From Kitasatospora cineracea (GTDB taxonomy: Bacteria; Actinomycetota; Actinomycetes; Streptomycetales; Streptomycetaceae), in the NCBI RefSeq assembly GCF_003751605.1, contig NZ_RJVJ01000003.1:62001-126000 (forward strand): 64,000 nt of DNA, given 5' to 3'. The position numbers and the translations under genes were made by a program. Shown one piece after another: positions 31,958-41,104 of this stretch (positions within the stretch are counted from its first letter, which is position 1; each line of letters begins with the position of its first letter). Under the pieces are notes generated by a model that had not been told where the DNA came from, ran no database searches, and saw nothing but the letters and a program-made list of their open reading frames with translations.

Positions 31958-33246
31958 GCCCCGGCCTCCTCAGCGGACTCCGCGCCGGACGGCTCCGCGC
32001 CGGACGGCTCCTCGGTGACGAAGCGGACCGAGTCGGCCAGCTCCCGGGCCAGCCGCTCGGCCGCGGCCGGGCTGTCCGCGCCGACCACGACCGCGCCCAC
32101 CCGGTCCTGCCCGGAGCGGAACGGGTTGATCACGTCGCCGGGTCGCACGGTCAGTTCGGCGTACAGCAGGCCGGGGTGCGCCAGCACCTCGTCCCAGCCC
32201 TCGACCGCGACCAGCCGCCCGGGCCCGGGCGCGAGGAAGCGGCTGGCGGCGGCCCGGGGGGCGGCGGCCGGCAGTTCGACCGGGCGGCCGAGCGCGTCGT
32301 CCAGGATGTGGCCGAAGAACTCCAGGCCGGGGAAGACGTGCGGCAGCATGGTGTGGATCCAGCCGCCGCCGATCCGGCCGTGCACCTCGCCGAGGACCAC
32401 GCCCCGGGCGGTGAGCCAGAGTTCGACGTGGAAGGCGCCGAACCGCAGGCCGAGCGCGGTCAGTGCGGCCCGCACCTGCCGGTCGATCTCGGCCCGGTCC
32501 GCCTCCGGCAGCGCGGCGGGCAGCACGTGGGCGACCTCGACGAAGAACGGCGGCGGGAGCTTCTCCTTCGCGGTCACCGCCAGCACGGTGGGCTCCCCGC
32601 CGAGGAACAGGCCCTCCACGCTGAACTCCGGGCCGTCCACGAACTCCTCGACCAGGAACGGGTTCCGGTTCGGCAGCAGCCCGATCGCGGCCGCCAGGCC
32701 GTCCGGGCCGTCCACCCGGCTGACGCCCTGGCTGCCCATCGCGTCCCGGGGCTTGACCACCCACGGGCCGGTGCTCTGCGCGAGGAAGACCCGGGCCCCG
32801 GCCTCGTCGGCGCACAGCCGCACGGCGGGCTGCGGGAAGCCGGCCGCGGCCAGCGCGGCCCGGCAGGCGTCCTTGGTGCGGATCCGGCGGACCGCCTCCG
32901 GCGGGTTGCCGGGGGCGCCGAGCTCGGCGGCGACCTCGGCCGCCGCGACCTGGGCCATCTCGCGGACCGCGAGCGCCACGTCGAAGCGCTCGCCCTCCGC
33001 GCGCCGGGCCGCCGCCCACTTCGCGCTGCCCGCCGGGTCCTCGAAGTCGACCGCGCTCGCCGCGTCGGCGGCCCCGGACACCTCCGGGGTGGCGGCCACG
33101 GTGGCCTCCTGGTTGGTGACGTGGGTGCGCAGGCCGCGGGCCCGGGCCTGGGCCAGGGCCTGCACGGCCACGTCGACGCTGAGCGGGTTGGGCGCGGCGC
33201 CGCCGACCAGGAGCAGCTGCGGCGGAGTGCCTTCGGTGGTGGTCAT
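31954..33246 (-). CDS. ATP-grasp amino-acid/peptide ligase (ligase 1)
   Basis: 430 residues from ATG 33246. N-terminal Rossmann-like part LLLVGGAAPNPLSVDVAV; ATP-binding strand PWVVKPRDAMGSQGVSRV; VEEFVDGPEFSVEGL; and the Mg/catalytic end LGEVHGRIGGGWIHTML. This is the L-amino-acid ligase type of ATP-grasp protein, which activates a carboxylate as acyl-phosphate and joins it to an amine. An acidic repeat EPSGAEPSGAES ends the chain. Translational coupling to the epimerase suggests ligation and epimerisation of the same dipeptide. Substrates are not readable. Confidence 0.88.
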   Translation of the reverse strand: MTTTEGTPPQLLLVGGAAPNPLSVDVAVQALAQARARGLRTHVTNQEATVAATPEVSGAADAASAVDFEDPAGSAKWAAARRAEGERFDVALAVREMAQVAAAEVAAELGAPGNPPEAVRRIRTKDACRAALAAAGFPQPAVRLCADEAGARVFLAQSTGPWVVKPRDAMGSQGVSRVDGPDGLAAAIGLLPNRNPFLVEEFVDGPEFSVEGLFLGGEPTVLAVTAKEKLPPPFFVEVAHVLPAALPEADRAEIDRQVRAALTALGLRFGAFHVELWLTARGVVLGEVHGRIGGGWIHTMLPHVFPGLEFFGHILDDALGRPVELPAAAPRAAASRFLAPGPGRLVAVEGWDEVLAHPGLLYAELTVRPGDVINPFRSGQDRVGAVVVGADSPAAAERLARELADSVRFVTEEPSGAEPSGAESAEEAGA

Positions 33247-33287
33247 GCTGGAGAACTCCCGCGTGGTGGTGAGGGGTTGGCGTGGGG

Positions 33288-34559
33288 TCAGCGCAGTCGG
33301 AAGACCTGGTCCTTGATCCGCTGGATGTGCAGGTAGTCGCGCTCGACCTGGGCGGCGGAGTCGCCTGCCATGAAGATCCGCAGGCTGCTGGTGTAGAGGT
33401 CGACGGTCGGCCGGATCCGGCCGCCCTCCTTGATCTTCACGTTGAGGCCCCGGACGGTCTCCAGGCCCTCGATCTCGGCCAGCACGTCCTGGTCGTAGCC
33501 GTCCACCACGCCGTCGAGCTCGGTGGGCGTGGTGTAGAGCCAGGTCTCCCGCAGCTTGCGGAAGTTCCGGTCCGCGTACCGCTCCAGGAACTCCGCCGGG
33601 CGGACGGCGGCCAGCGCGGTCAGGTCGGCCTGGTTCGCCCCGAGGCACTCGTCGTGGTACGCGGGGTTCATCCCGCCGGCCAGCCGGGCGCCGACCTCGA
33701 CCAGGGCCGGGCCGTCGGCGGTGATGATCACCTCGGCGTGGGTGGGCCCGAAGACGATGCCGAGCGCCCGCAGCGCGGTGTCCATGTAGGCGATCAGCTC
33801 GGCCACCCGCGGGTCCTGGTGGTCCAGGACCAGCTCGTAGTCGTAGATGTTGTGGGTGCCGATCAGCTTCTTGCGGTACTGCCAGACCCCGCAGGTGTAG
33901 CGCCGGCCCTCGCAGGAGACCGTGTCGACCACGTACTCCTCGCCCACCAGGTAGGACTGGACGAGGACTTCGAGGTTCGGCTCGTCGAAGACGGTGCGGG
34001 TGGCGAGCACCGCCTCGGCGGCCTTGCGGACCTCGGCCGCGTCCCGGCAGATCGCCACGCCGTCGGCGGCCGCCGAGGTCAGCGGCTTCACCACCACGGG
34101 GTACTCGCCGCGCCGCTCGGCCCACTCGGCCAGCTCCTCGGGGCGGCCGCTCCTGAACTGCTCGGCGCAGCGGACCCCGGCCCGCCGCAGCGCCTCGATC
34201 ATCTCGTACTTGTCCCGGCGGGCGGCCGACTGCGCGCTGCCGTTGGTGGGCAGCCCGAGCAGCTCGGAGAGCCGGTCGGCCAGCGGCACCCCGGGCTCCT
34301 GGCCGGCCACCACGGCCACCGGCCGGTACGCGGCCAGCTGCCGGGCGGTCTCCTCGGGGGAGTCGCAGACCAGGTTCGCCAGGTAGGCGCCGAGGTCCGG
34401 GGCGAGCATCGTGGTCATCAACTCGGGGGTGCTCTGCACGTGGACGACGTCCGCGCCCTTGCGGGCGAAGGCCGGCGGCAGGTAGTTGCCGGTGGTGTAG
34501 CCGTCGACGAGCACCACGACCGGGCGGCGGCCCTGCGCGGTCGGCTCCTGGGCGGTCAT
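33288..34559 (-). CDS. ATP-grasp ligase 2, paralogue of the ligase at 37904-39190
   Basis: 423 residues. Opens VVVLVDGYTTGNYLPPAFA; has EPGVPLADRLSELLGLPTNG and ARRDKYEMIEALRRAGV; the ATP-binding Lys in PVVVKPLTSAAADGV; grasp loop VLVQSYLVGEEYVVDTVS; and acidic metal end LVEVGARLAGGMNPAYHD. About half the residues match the ligase at 37904-39190, so one is a duplicate of the other. This subgroup often appears in peptide natural-product clusters. It probably adds one amino acid to a growing product. It sits between ligase 1 and the hydroxylase gene. Confidence 0.88.
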   Translation of the reverse strand: MTAQEPTAQGRRPVVVLVDGYTTGNYLPPAFARKGADVVHVQSTPELMTTMLAPDLGAYLANLVCDSPEETARQLAAYRPVAVVAGQEPGVPLADRLSELLGLPTNGSAQSAARRDKYEMIEALRRAGVRCAEQFRSGRPEELAEWAERRGEYPVVVKPLTSAAADGVAICRDAAEVRKAAEAVLATRTVFDEPNLEVLVQSYLVGEEYVVDTVSCEGRRYTCGVWQYRKKLIGTHNIYDYELVLDHQDPRVAELIAYMDTALRALGIVFGPTHAEVIITADGPALVEVGARLAGGMNPAYHDECLGANQADLTALAAVRPAEFLERYADRNFRKLRETWLYTTPTELDGVVDGYDQDVLAEIEGLETVRGLNVKIKEGGRIRPTVDLYTSSLRIFMAGDSAAQVERDYLHIQRIKDQVFRLR

Positions 34560-34611
34560 GCGGACTCCCTGCTGATCGGTGGGGTGGGACGGAAGGGGAG
34601 GGCGGGGGCGC

Positions 34612-35187
34612 TCACTCGACCTTGGTCATGGTCAGGTGGATCCGGGTGGTGCCGCCCGCGTTGTACGCGGAGTGGTGCAGCCTGGTGTTCAGCAGGTGCA
34701 CCCGGCCGTCGGTCGGCACGTGGTAGGTGTGGCCGGTGCGGAACAGCAGCCGGCTGTCCTCGTTGCTGACGATCGCCACGTGCGCCACCCGGGAGGCGTC
34801 GGTGTGCATGTGGTAGATCTCGCCCGGGTGCAGCGGCACCAGGCGCATCCGGCCGATCCGGAACGGCAGGCTCTGGTACAGGTGGTGGAAGTAGGTGTCC
34901 TTCAACTCCTCGTTGAAGAACGCGAACTCGGACTCCTCGAAGTGCTTCTCGCCGGTCTTCTGGTCGAACTGGCCGGTGCCGGCGTCGTGCCAGGGGTCGG
35001 CCGCACCGGCCCGGTGGGTCAGGCCGAGGCGGCGCAGCCGGTGCTCGGGGTGCTCCGGGTCGGTGACCGGCACCCGGTCCACGACCTGCTGGTAGGCCCG
35101 CAGGATCTCCTGGTGGTCGAACTGCAGGCCCGGGACGAGCTCCAGCATGTCCTGGCCGAGCGACTGCGGTTCGGTCACGGTCGTCAT
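34612..35187 (-). CDS. Fe(II)/2-oxoglutarate hydroxylase of the aspartyl/asparaginyl beta-hydroxylase type
   Basis: 191 residues from ATG 35187. A compact double-stranded beta-helix: RLVPLHPGEIYHMHTDASRVAHVAIV holds the first iron ligands (His and Asp of HTD), VHLLNTRLHHSAYNAG the distal His, and TTRIHLTMTKVE the Arg that binds 2-oxoglutarate. The N-terminal half (EFAFFNEELKDTYFHHLYQSLPF) is helical and may bind substrate. It would hydroxylate an amino-acid side chain, free or peptide-bound. Six bases separate it from the MFS gene upstream. Confidence 0.82.
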   Translation of the reverse strand: MTTVTEPQSLGQDMLELVPGLQFDHQEILRAYQQVVDRVPVTDPEHPEHRLRRLGLTHRAGAADPWHDAGTGQFDQKTGEKHFEESEFAFFNEELKDTYFHHLYQSLPFRIGRMRLVPLHPGEIYHMHTDASRVAHVAIVSNEDSRLLFRTGHTYHVPTDGRVHLLNTRLHHSAYNAGGTTRIHLTMTKVE

Positions 35188-35193
35188 CTCCGG

Positions 35194-36543
35194 TCACGCC
35201 TCTCTGGTGGTCGGGGCCGCCGCCTCGGCGGCCTTGCGCAAGGAACGGGCGATGAGCGGCCGGCAGCCCGCGCCGACGGCCAGGAAGCCCAGGCCGAGGG
35301 CGAGGAAGCCGGGCGGGCCCCAGGTCAGCGCGAGCGCGCCGAGCACGGCGGGGGCCAGCGCCTCGGCGACGCCCGCGCCGAGGCCGAAGACCCCGGAGTA
35401 CTCGCCCTGGGCGTGCGGGGCGGCGAGGCCGAAGGAGTACTCCATGGAGGCCGCGGCGTGCCACAGCTCGCCGAAGGTGTAGACGGCGACCGCGGCCAGC
35501 AGCAGCGCCACCGCCACCCAGGCGGAACGGCCGCTCGCGCCGGCCATCATGACCAGCCCGGCCAGCACCGCGGCCCCGGCGTACCGCATCCGGGTGCCCG
35601 CCGCCCCGGTGTCGTCCACCCCGCGGCTGACCCGCACCTGGAGGCCGATCACCAGCACCGTGTTGAGCAGCAGCGCGCCGGAGACCATCCAGCGCGGCGC
35701 CGCGGTGTGGTCGACGACCCACAGCGGCAGCAGGAAGGTCGGCACCGCGTAGTGCAGCGACATCAGCGAGTTGAGCACCGTCGCGGTCAGGTAGGGGCGG
35801 TCCCGCAGCGCCTCCCAGCGGCGCCGGCCGCCGGGCACCGGCAGCGGGGCCGGCCGGGGCAGCCGCAGCAGCGCGAGCGCGCTGCCCGCGAAGCCCACCG
35901 CCCGGCCGCCGACCAGGCACAGGTACGCCGGGGCGGAGTCGAGCTGGATGCCGATCCCGGCGATCAGCGCGCCCAGCGCGATCGCCAGGTTGGTCGAGGA
36001 GCGCAGGTAGGCCCGGAAGACCGTCGGGTTCTCCCCGCCGAAGCTGCGCACCAGCGGCGCCTGGCTGGACTTGCCGGCCGCGAAGACCACGCCGAGCAGC
36101 ACCGAGACCAGCAGGTACGGCCAGAAGGTGCGCACCACCAGGTAGCAGGCCACCGTGGCGGCCCCGACCAGCATCACCGCGATCTGGGTCTCCCGGGCCC
36201 CCCACCGGTCGGCGATCCGCCCGGCGACCAGCCCGGCCGCCAGCCCGGCCATCGCCCCGCAGAACAGCCCGGTGGCGACCTGGGCCATCGGCAGGCCGAC
36301 GATCCGGGTGAAGTACAGCACGCTGCTGGTCATGAACATCCCGGCGCCCAGCGAGTTCACGAAGCTCCCGGCCGCCAGCGCGCGCTGCTCCGCGGTCTCC
36401 GGCAGCAGCCGGGCCAGCGGGCCCCGCTGCCACCGTCCCCCGGCCGCGGGCCCCCCGGCGGCCGGGACGTCGTCCTCGACGGCCGAGCCCTCGCCGACGG
36501 CCGCGTCCCCGTCGACGGCCCGGGCGTTCCCGGTCAGTCCCAC
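35194..36543 (-). CDS. MFS transporter of the biosynthetic cluster
   Basis: 449 residues if read from GTG 36543, which overlaps the upstream ATP-grasp stop by 10 nt; a later start would remove only the Ala/Gly-rich N-terminal tail. Twelve membrane segments begin at AAGSFVNSLGAGMFMTSSVLYF. Motif A is AGRIADRWGARETQ, motif C-like RSSTNLAIALGALIAGIGIQL. The layout fits a proton-driven exporter. Being inside the ligase operon, it is the likely exporter of the final peptide and so a self-resistance factor. Confidence 0.83.
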   Translation of the reverse strand: MGLTGNARAVDGDAAVGEGSAVEDDVPAAGGPAAGGRWQRGPLARLLPETAEQRALAAGSFVNSLGAGMFMTSSVLYFTRIVGLPMAQVATGLFCGAMAGLAAGLVAGRIADRWGARETQIAVMLVGAATVACYLVVRTFWPYLLVSVLLGVVFAAGKSSQAPLVRSFGGENPTVFRAYLRSSTNLAIALGALIAGIGIQLDSAPAYLCLVGGRAVGFAGSALALLRLPRPAPLPVPGGRRRWEALRDRPYLTATVLNSLMSLHYAVPTFLLPLWVVDHTAAPRWMVSGALLLNTVLVIGLQVRVSRGVDDTGAAGTRMRYAGAAVLAGLVMMAGASGRSAWVAVALLLAAVAVYTFGELWHAAASMEYSFGLAAPHAQGEYSGVFGLGAGVAEALAPAVLGALALTWGPPGFLALGLGFLAVGAGCRPLIARSLRKAAEAAAPTTREA

Positions 36544-37859
36544 AGGGCGTCCCGGTAGTCCTGCTCCGGCCAGGTCTCGCGCTGCCAGGCGCGCAGCTCG
36601 CGGATCGAGCCGCCGTACGGGGCGACCACCGTGCGCTCGGCGAACCAGGCGCGCAACTCGGCCAGCCGGGCCTGCAGTTCGTCCTCCGAGTCGGCGGCGA
36701 CCAGCACCTGGCCGAGCTTCTGGTTGGTGGAGCCCAGGCCGTCGGCGAACTGGCCGCCGAACGGGAACTCCACCCGGGCGAACTCCACGCCGGGCTGGGC
36801 CCGCAGCTCGGCCGGCGAGGGGCAGCTGATCAGGGTGCCCGGCCGGCCCGGCAGGTACGTCCCGCCGATGGTCTCCGGCCGCACCACCACGTTCAGTTCG
36901 GGCCGGCGGCCGAGCGCGGCGAACAGCTGCGCGGCGCCCAGGTGGACGTTGAACTTGGCCTGCAGCTCCTCGTGGATCAGCGCCCCGCCGCGCCGGGAGG
37001 CGCACTCGCCGAACGCCAGCCCGTGCTCCGGGTGGTGGAACAGCTCCATGTGGAAGGCGCCGTTGCGCAGGCCGAGCGCCTCGATCGCGCGCCGGACGAA
37101 CGGGTCGCCGAGCTCGTACGCCCAGGACTCGGACTTCGGGTCGAAGCGGCGCAGCCGCAGCGGCAGCCCCTGCTCGACCACGGTCAGGCACGGGTCGCCG
37201 TAGGTGCCGAGCGCGTGGAAGACGATCTCGCCCTCGAACACCACGCCGTCCGCGACCCACTCGTCGCCCTCGACGAACTCCTCGAGCGCGAAGGTGCGCT
37301 GGGCGGTCTTCTCCTTGCGGTACTGGCGGCTGCGCTGCTCCAGGTCGGCCAGCGAGGCGACCACCGAGGTGCGGGCGGTGGCGGCGCCCGCGATCGGCTT
37401 GAGCACCGCCCGCGGGTAGGGCAGCTCGGTGACGGCCGAGACGTCGTGGACGTCGTCGATCACCGTGACCCGGGCGGTGCGCAGCCCGGCCGCGGCGATC
37501 CGGCGCTTCTGCAGCGACTTGTCGCGGAAGTGCGCGGCGGTGACCGGGTCGATGCCGCGGCAGCCGAGGTGCTCGGCGACCAGGCCGGCCGTCACCATGG
37601 CCCACTCGTCGGAGGTCAGCACCGCGTCGTACTCCCGGTCGGCCAGGCCGGCCCGGTGCAGGGCGGTCAGGACGGCCTCGGCGCTGCTCTGGTCGTCGAC
37701 CCGGAGCACCGTGAACTGCTCGGGGACCGGGACGATGCCGTAGTCGTAGGCGGTGGAGCCCCAGATCACCACGGCGTCGACGCCGTGGCGCACGCAGGCC
37801 TGCATCACGTACTTGTCGGTGCCCAACAGCAGGACCGTTGGCCGTCGTTCGGTGTCCAT
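36534..37859 (-). CDS. ATP-grasp ligase 3
   Basis: 441 residues from ATG 37859 (GAGGAGAGG upstream). Opens TVLLLGTDKYVMQACVRHG; RDKSLQKRRIAAAGLRT before the ATP-grasp core; ATP-binding Lys in RAVLKPIAGAATARTSVV; grasp loop FALEEFVEGDEWVADGVVF; metal end FGECASRRGGALIHEEL. It is unlike the two paralogous ligases and closer to carboxylate-amine ligases of the BL00235 type found in many peptide clusters. Its stop overlaps the MFS start. Confidence 0.87.
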   Translation of the reverse strand: MDTERRPTVLLLGTDKYVMQACVRHGVDAVVIWGSTAYDYGIVPVPEQFTVLRVDDQSSAEAVLTALHRAGLADREYDAVLTSDEWAMVTAGLVAEHLGCRGIDPVTAAHFRDKSLQKRRIAAAGLRTARVTVIDDVHDVSAVTELPYPRAVLKPIAGAATARTSVVASLADLEQRSRQYRKEKTAQRTFALEEFVEGDEWVADGVVFEGEIVFHALGTYGDPCLTVVEQGLPLRLRRFDPKSESWAYELGDPFVRRAIEALGLRNGAFHMELFHHPEHGLAFGECASRRGGALIHEELQAKFNVHLGAAQLFAALGRRPELNVVVRPETIGGTYLPGRPGTLISCPSPAELRAQPGVEFARVEFPFGGQFADGLGSTNQKLGQVLVAADSEDELQARLAELRAWFAERTVVAPYGGSIRELRAWQRETWPEQDYRDALWD

Positions 37860-37903
37860 CGGGTGGCTAACCTCTCCTCGGGGGGCTTGCGGCGGGCGGG
37901 TCG

Positions 37904-39190
37904 TCACGCCTCGGCCGGGGTCTCGGCCAGCTGGTAGACCGCGTCCTTCAGGGTCTGGATGGTCCGGTGGTCGGCCCGCAGCGACTCCGCGTCCGGGCCG
38001 GTCATGAAGATCCGCAGCGGGCTGGTCAGCAGGTCCGTGGTGGGGCGCAGCCGCTTGCCCGGGGCGAGCTTGACGCCGACCAGGTGGACGGTCTCCAGCG
38101 CGGCGATCTCGTCGACCGCCGCCTGGTCGACCGCGGCCACCTCGCCGTCCAGCTCGGTGCGGGTGTTGTGCACCACGGCCTCGCGGTGCTTGGTGTAGAC
38201 CCGGCCGGCGTAGCGGTCCAGGAACTCCTGCGGGCGGGTGTACGCGAGCGCCGTCAGGTGGGCCTGGTTGGTGCCCAGGCAGGCGTCGTGGAAGCCCGGG
38301 TTCATATTGCCGTTCAGCCGGGCGCCGATCTCGACCAGCGCCGGGCCCTGCGGGGTCAGCATCACCTCGGCGTGCGCCGGGCCGTGCTCGATGCCCAGCG
38401 CCCGCAGCACCTCCAGCACGTAGGCGACCAGCTCCGGCACCGGCTCGGCCCGCGGGTCCAGCAGCACGTCCCGGTCGTAGATCCGCCGGCCCGAGGGCAG
38501 CTCGGTCTTCTCGTACTCCCACACCCCGCACACGTAGTGCGCGCCGCCCACCCCGACGGTGTCCACGATGTACTCGGTGCCCGCCAGGAACGACTGGACC
38601 AGCGCCTCGGTGTTGCGGCTGCCGAAGATGTCGGTCGCGGCCAGCACCCGGCGGGCCGCGGCCGCCACCTCCGCGGCGCTCCGGCAGACGTACACGTGGT
38701 CGGTGGAGGCCGAGCTGAGCGGCTTGACGACGGCCGGGAACCCGCCCTCGGCCTGCGCCCAGGCCGCCAGCGCGTCCGGGTCGGCGCCCTTCGACTGCCG
38801 GGCGCAGCGCAGCCCGGCGGCCCGCAGGGCCTCGATCATCTCGTACTTGTCGCGGCGCGCGGCCGACAGCGCCGAGCCGTTGCCGGGCAGCCCGAGCAGC
38901 TCGCCCAGCCGGTCCGCCAGCGGCACCCCGGGCTCCTGGCCGGCCAGCACCGCGACCGGCTCCAGCGCGGCGAGCGCGGCCACCGTGCCCGGCAGCCCGT
39001 CCTCGCCGGAGAGCACGTAGCGCTCCCGGTAGGCGGCCGGGTCCGGCTGCAGCATCGTCAGCATCGGCTCGGGGGTGCTCTGCACGTGCACCACCTCGAC
39101 CCCGAGGGCCGCGAAGGCCGGGGGGAGGAAGGCGCCCGTGGAGTAACCATCCACGATCACGGCGGTGGCGGGCCGGTGGACCGCGGTCAT
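37904..39190 (-). CDS. ATP-grasp ligase 4, first gene of the leftward arm
   Basis: 428 residues from ATG 39190. Opens AVIVDGYSTGAFLPPAFAAL; EPGVPLADRLGELLGLPGNG and ARRDKYEMIEALRAAGL are almost identical to ligase 2. ATP Lys in PAVVKPLSSASTDHVYV, metal end LVEIGARLNGNMNPGFHD. One substrate-facing difference is visible next to the ATP strand (STDHVYV here, AADGVAI in ligase 2), which fits different amino-acid choice. It starts the operon facing the 221-bp divergent control region. Confidence 0.88.
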   Translation of the reverse strand: MTAVHRPATAVIVDGYSTGAFLPPAFAALGVEVVHVQSTPEPMLTMLQPDPAAYRERYVLSGEDGLPGTVAALAALEPVAVLAGQEPGVPLADRLGELLGLPGNGSALSAARRDKYEMIEALRAAGLRCARQSKGADPDALAAWAQAEGGFPAVVKPLSSASTDHVYVCRSAAEVAAAARRVLAATDIFGSRNTEALVQSFLAGTEYIVDTVGVGGAHYVCGVWEYEKTELPSGRRIYDRDVLLDPRAEPVPELVAYVLEVLRALGIEHGPAHAEVMLTPQGPALVEIGARLNGNMNPGFHDACLGTNQAHLTALAYTRPQEFLDRYAGRVYTKHREAVVHNTRTELDGEVAAVDQAAVDEIAALETVHLVGVKLAPGKRLRPTTDLLTSPLRIFMTGPDAESLRADHRTIQTLKDAVYQLAETPAEA

Positions 39191-39257
39191 GGGTCCCCTC
39201 GCTCTCGTTCGTCGGGTGGGGCGGCACGGCAACGCTCCCAGCGCCGCCCTCCCCGCA

Positions 39258-39323
39258 CATGGGGGCCGCGCCCCCAGATTCCGTCCGGACCGGTGTTCGG
39301 AATCTGGGAGCCGCCTCCCCATG
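39258..39323. promoter_or_regulatory. Large nested inverted repeat in the divergent control region of the cluster
   Basis: An inner perfect 11-bp inverted repeat CCCAGATTCCG (39273-39283) / CGGAATCTGGG (39298-39308) with a 14-nt spacer containing TCCGGA is enclosed by CATGGGG (39258-39264) and CCCCATG (39317-39323). It is the most AT-rich patch in the gap between the two arms (39191-39411), so it is the best candidate operator for a cluster regulator. A transcription-stopping hairpin is the alternative. Confidence 0.6.
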
Positions 39324-39411
39324 CGTCCGGCCCGGCCCCCGGGCCAGAGTGGGCGCCGCCACCCGACCGTCACGTTCGAACGTGCCTCCGCGGCACGGAT
39401 GGAGACCCCGC

Positions 39412-41010
39412 ATGCGCGCCTACCTCTCGCCGGCCACCGTCGTGCAGCCACTGGTCCACCGCTGGTACGCGGTGCCGTTCGTGGCCGCGCCGCACACCGG
39501 CGCGCTCAACCTGGTCAAGCGCCACCTGCCGGCCCTGCGCGGCTACCTGAAGAACCCCCAGCAGCACGCCCGCGCGCTGGCCGACCCGAGCATGTTCGGC
39601 GCCCCGTTCATCGACCCCGGCCCGGCCGGCCCGCAGGGCGTCGCCGACCTGCTGGAGCGCACCCTGGCCGCGGGCGAGGCCCGGATCCGGCTGGCCGAGG
39701 ACATCGACACCATGCGGGCCACCCTGGCCAAGAACGGCGACGGCCGCGCCCTCGCCCCGCTCTACCAGGACCTGCCGCCCAGCCTGCGCGGCACCACCGA
39801 ACTGGTCTACGACACCGCGAACAACGCCGGACTGCGGTTCTTCGAGAGCCTGCTCTACCGCACCCCGGCGACCGAACCGCACGCCCAGACCGTCTCCCTG
39901 CTGGAGCGCCACGACCAGGCGCAGCCCTTCGTCTACAGCTCGCCGGTCCTGCCCGCCCCCGGCCGCACCGACCTGCAGGTGCCGTTCGCCTCCGAGCTGC
40001 TGGACGAACTGTTCGCGGCCCGGCTGCGACCGGTGGACGTGGAGGAGCTCGCGGCGAAGTTCGGCCTGGACGAGGACGCCCGGGCGGGCTTCCGCCGCCT
40101 GTTCACCGAGCAGGAGCCCCGGCGCTACGCGCCCAACCGGACCGGCGGGGTGCGGATGCAGTACTTCGGCCACGCCTCGGTGCTGCTGGACCACGACGGC
40201 TTCACCGTGCTCACCGACCCGACCCTCGGCTACGACGGCGACGGCTTCGAAGGCCACTTCACCATCGCCGACCTGCCCGAGACCATCGACGTCGTGGTGC
40301 TCAGCCACGGCCACTCCGACCACTTCTCGCTGGAGACCCTGCTCCAGCTCCGGCGCCGGATCGGCACCATCGTGGTCCCGCGGTCCTCCGGCGGCAGCCT
40401 GGCCGACATCGGCCTGCGCTCGATGCTGGAGCACTTCGGCTTCCGCAACGTGGTCGAACTCGCCGACATGCAGAGCCTGCAGGCCGGCCCGGCCACCATC
40501 ACCGCGCTGCCCTTCCTCGGCGAGCACGGCGAACTCGACATCCGCGCCAAGATGGTGCCGATGGTCCGGCTCGGCGGCCGCGGCTTCCTGTTCGCCACCG
40601 ACACCTCGCCGATCGACCCCACCCTCTACGACCTGGTGGCCCGGGAGATCGGCACCGTCGACGCCCTGTTCATCGGCCTGGAGTGCGTCGGCGCCCCGCT
40701 GACCTGGCTCTACGGCCCGCTGCTGGACACCCCGATCTCCCGCGAGCACAGCCTCGAACGCGGCCTCAAGGGCTCCTTCGCCGAGCCCGCCGACCAGCTC
40801 GCCCAACGGCTCGGCGCCCAGCAGATCTTCGTCTACGCGCTGGGCATCGAACCCTGGCTCAAGCACCTCACCGGCTGCTGGTTCGACCCGGAGGCCGAAC
40901 AGCTGCGCCAGGAGGTCATCCTGCGCGACCTGGCCGGACAGCGCGGCGTCCGCTCCGAACTGCTCTACCTCACCGCCGAACGCTCCTGGCCGACCGCCCC
41001 GCAGCACTGA
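39412..41010 (+). CDS. MBL-fold hydrolase with large uncharacterised N-terminal domain
   Basis: 532 residues from ATG 39412 (GGAG upstream). Residues 1-240 match no domain I recognise; they are helical with several Pro and Leu stretches. From about 245 (VRMQYFGHASVLLDHDGFTVLTDP) a UlaG-like metallo-beta-lactamase fold follows. The metal motif is VVLSHGHSDHFS (H-x-H-x-D-H), then LFATDTSP and the late LFIGLECVG. Typical roles are hydrolysis of an ester, thioester or lactone. As first gene of the rightward arm it could release a product from a carrier protein, open a ring, or act on the ligase products. Confidence 0.82.
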   Translation: MRAYLSPATVVQPLVHRWYAVPFVAAPHTGALNLVKRHLPALRGYLKNPQQHARALADPSMFGAPFIDPGPAGPQGVADLLERTLAAGEARIRLAEDIDTMRATLAKNGDGRALAPLYQDLPPSLRGTTELVYDTANNAGLRFFESLLYRTPATEPHAQTVSLLERHDQAQPFVYSSPVLPAPGRTDLQVPFASELLDELFAARLRPVDVEELAAKFGLDEDARAGFRRLFTEQEPRRYAPNRTGGVRMQYFGHASVLLDHDGFTVLTDPTLGYDGDGFEGHFTIADLPETIDVVVLSHGHSDHFSLETLLQLRRRIGTIVVPRSSGGSLADIGLRSMLEHFGFRNVVELADMQSLQAGPATITALPFLGEHGELDIRAKMVPMVRLGGRGFLFATDTSPIDPTLYDLVAREIGTVDALFIGLECVGAPLTWLYGPLLDTPISREHSLERGLKGSFAEPADQLAQRLGAQQIFVYALGIEPWLKHLTGCWFDPEAEQLRQEVILRDLAGQRGVRSELLYLTAERSWPTAPQH

Positions 41011-41104
41011 CCGGCGGCCCGCAGGAACGCCCGGCCGCCCCGCGGCACCGACCGGCGGCCCGCCACCGGGCGGCCACCCGCTTCGACGCACGGATGGATG
41101 GGGT

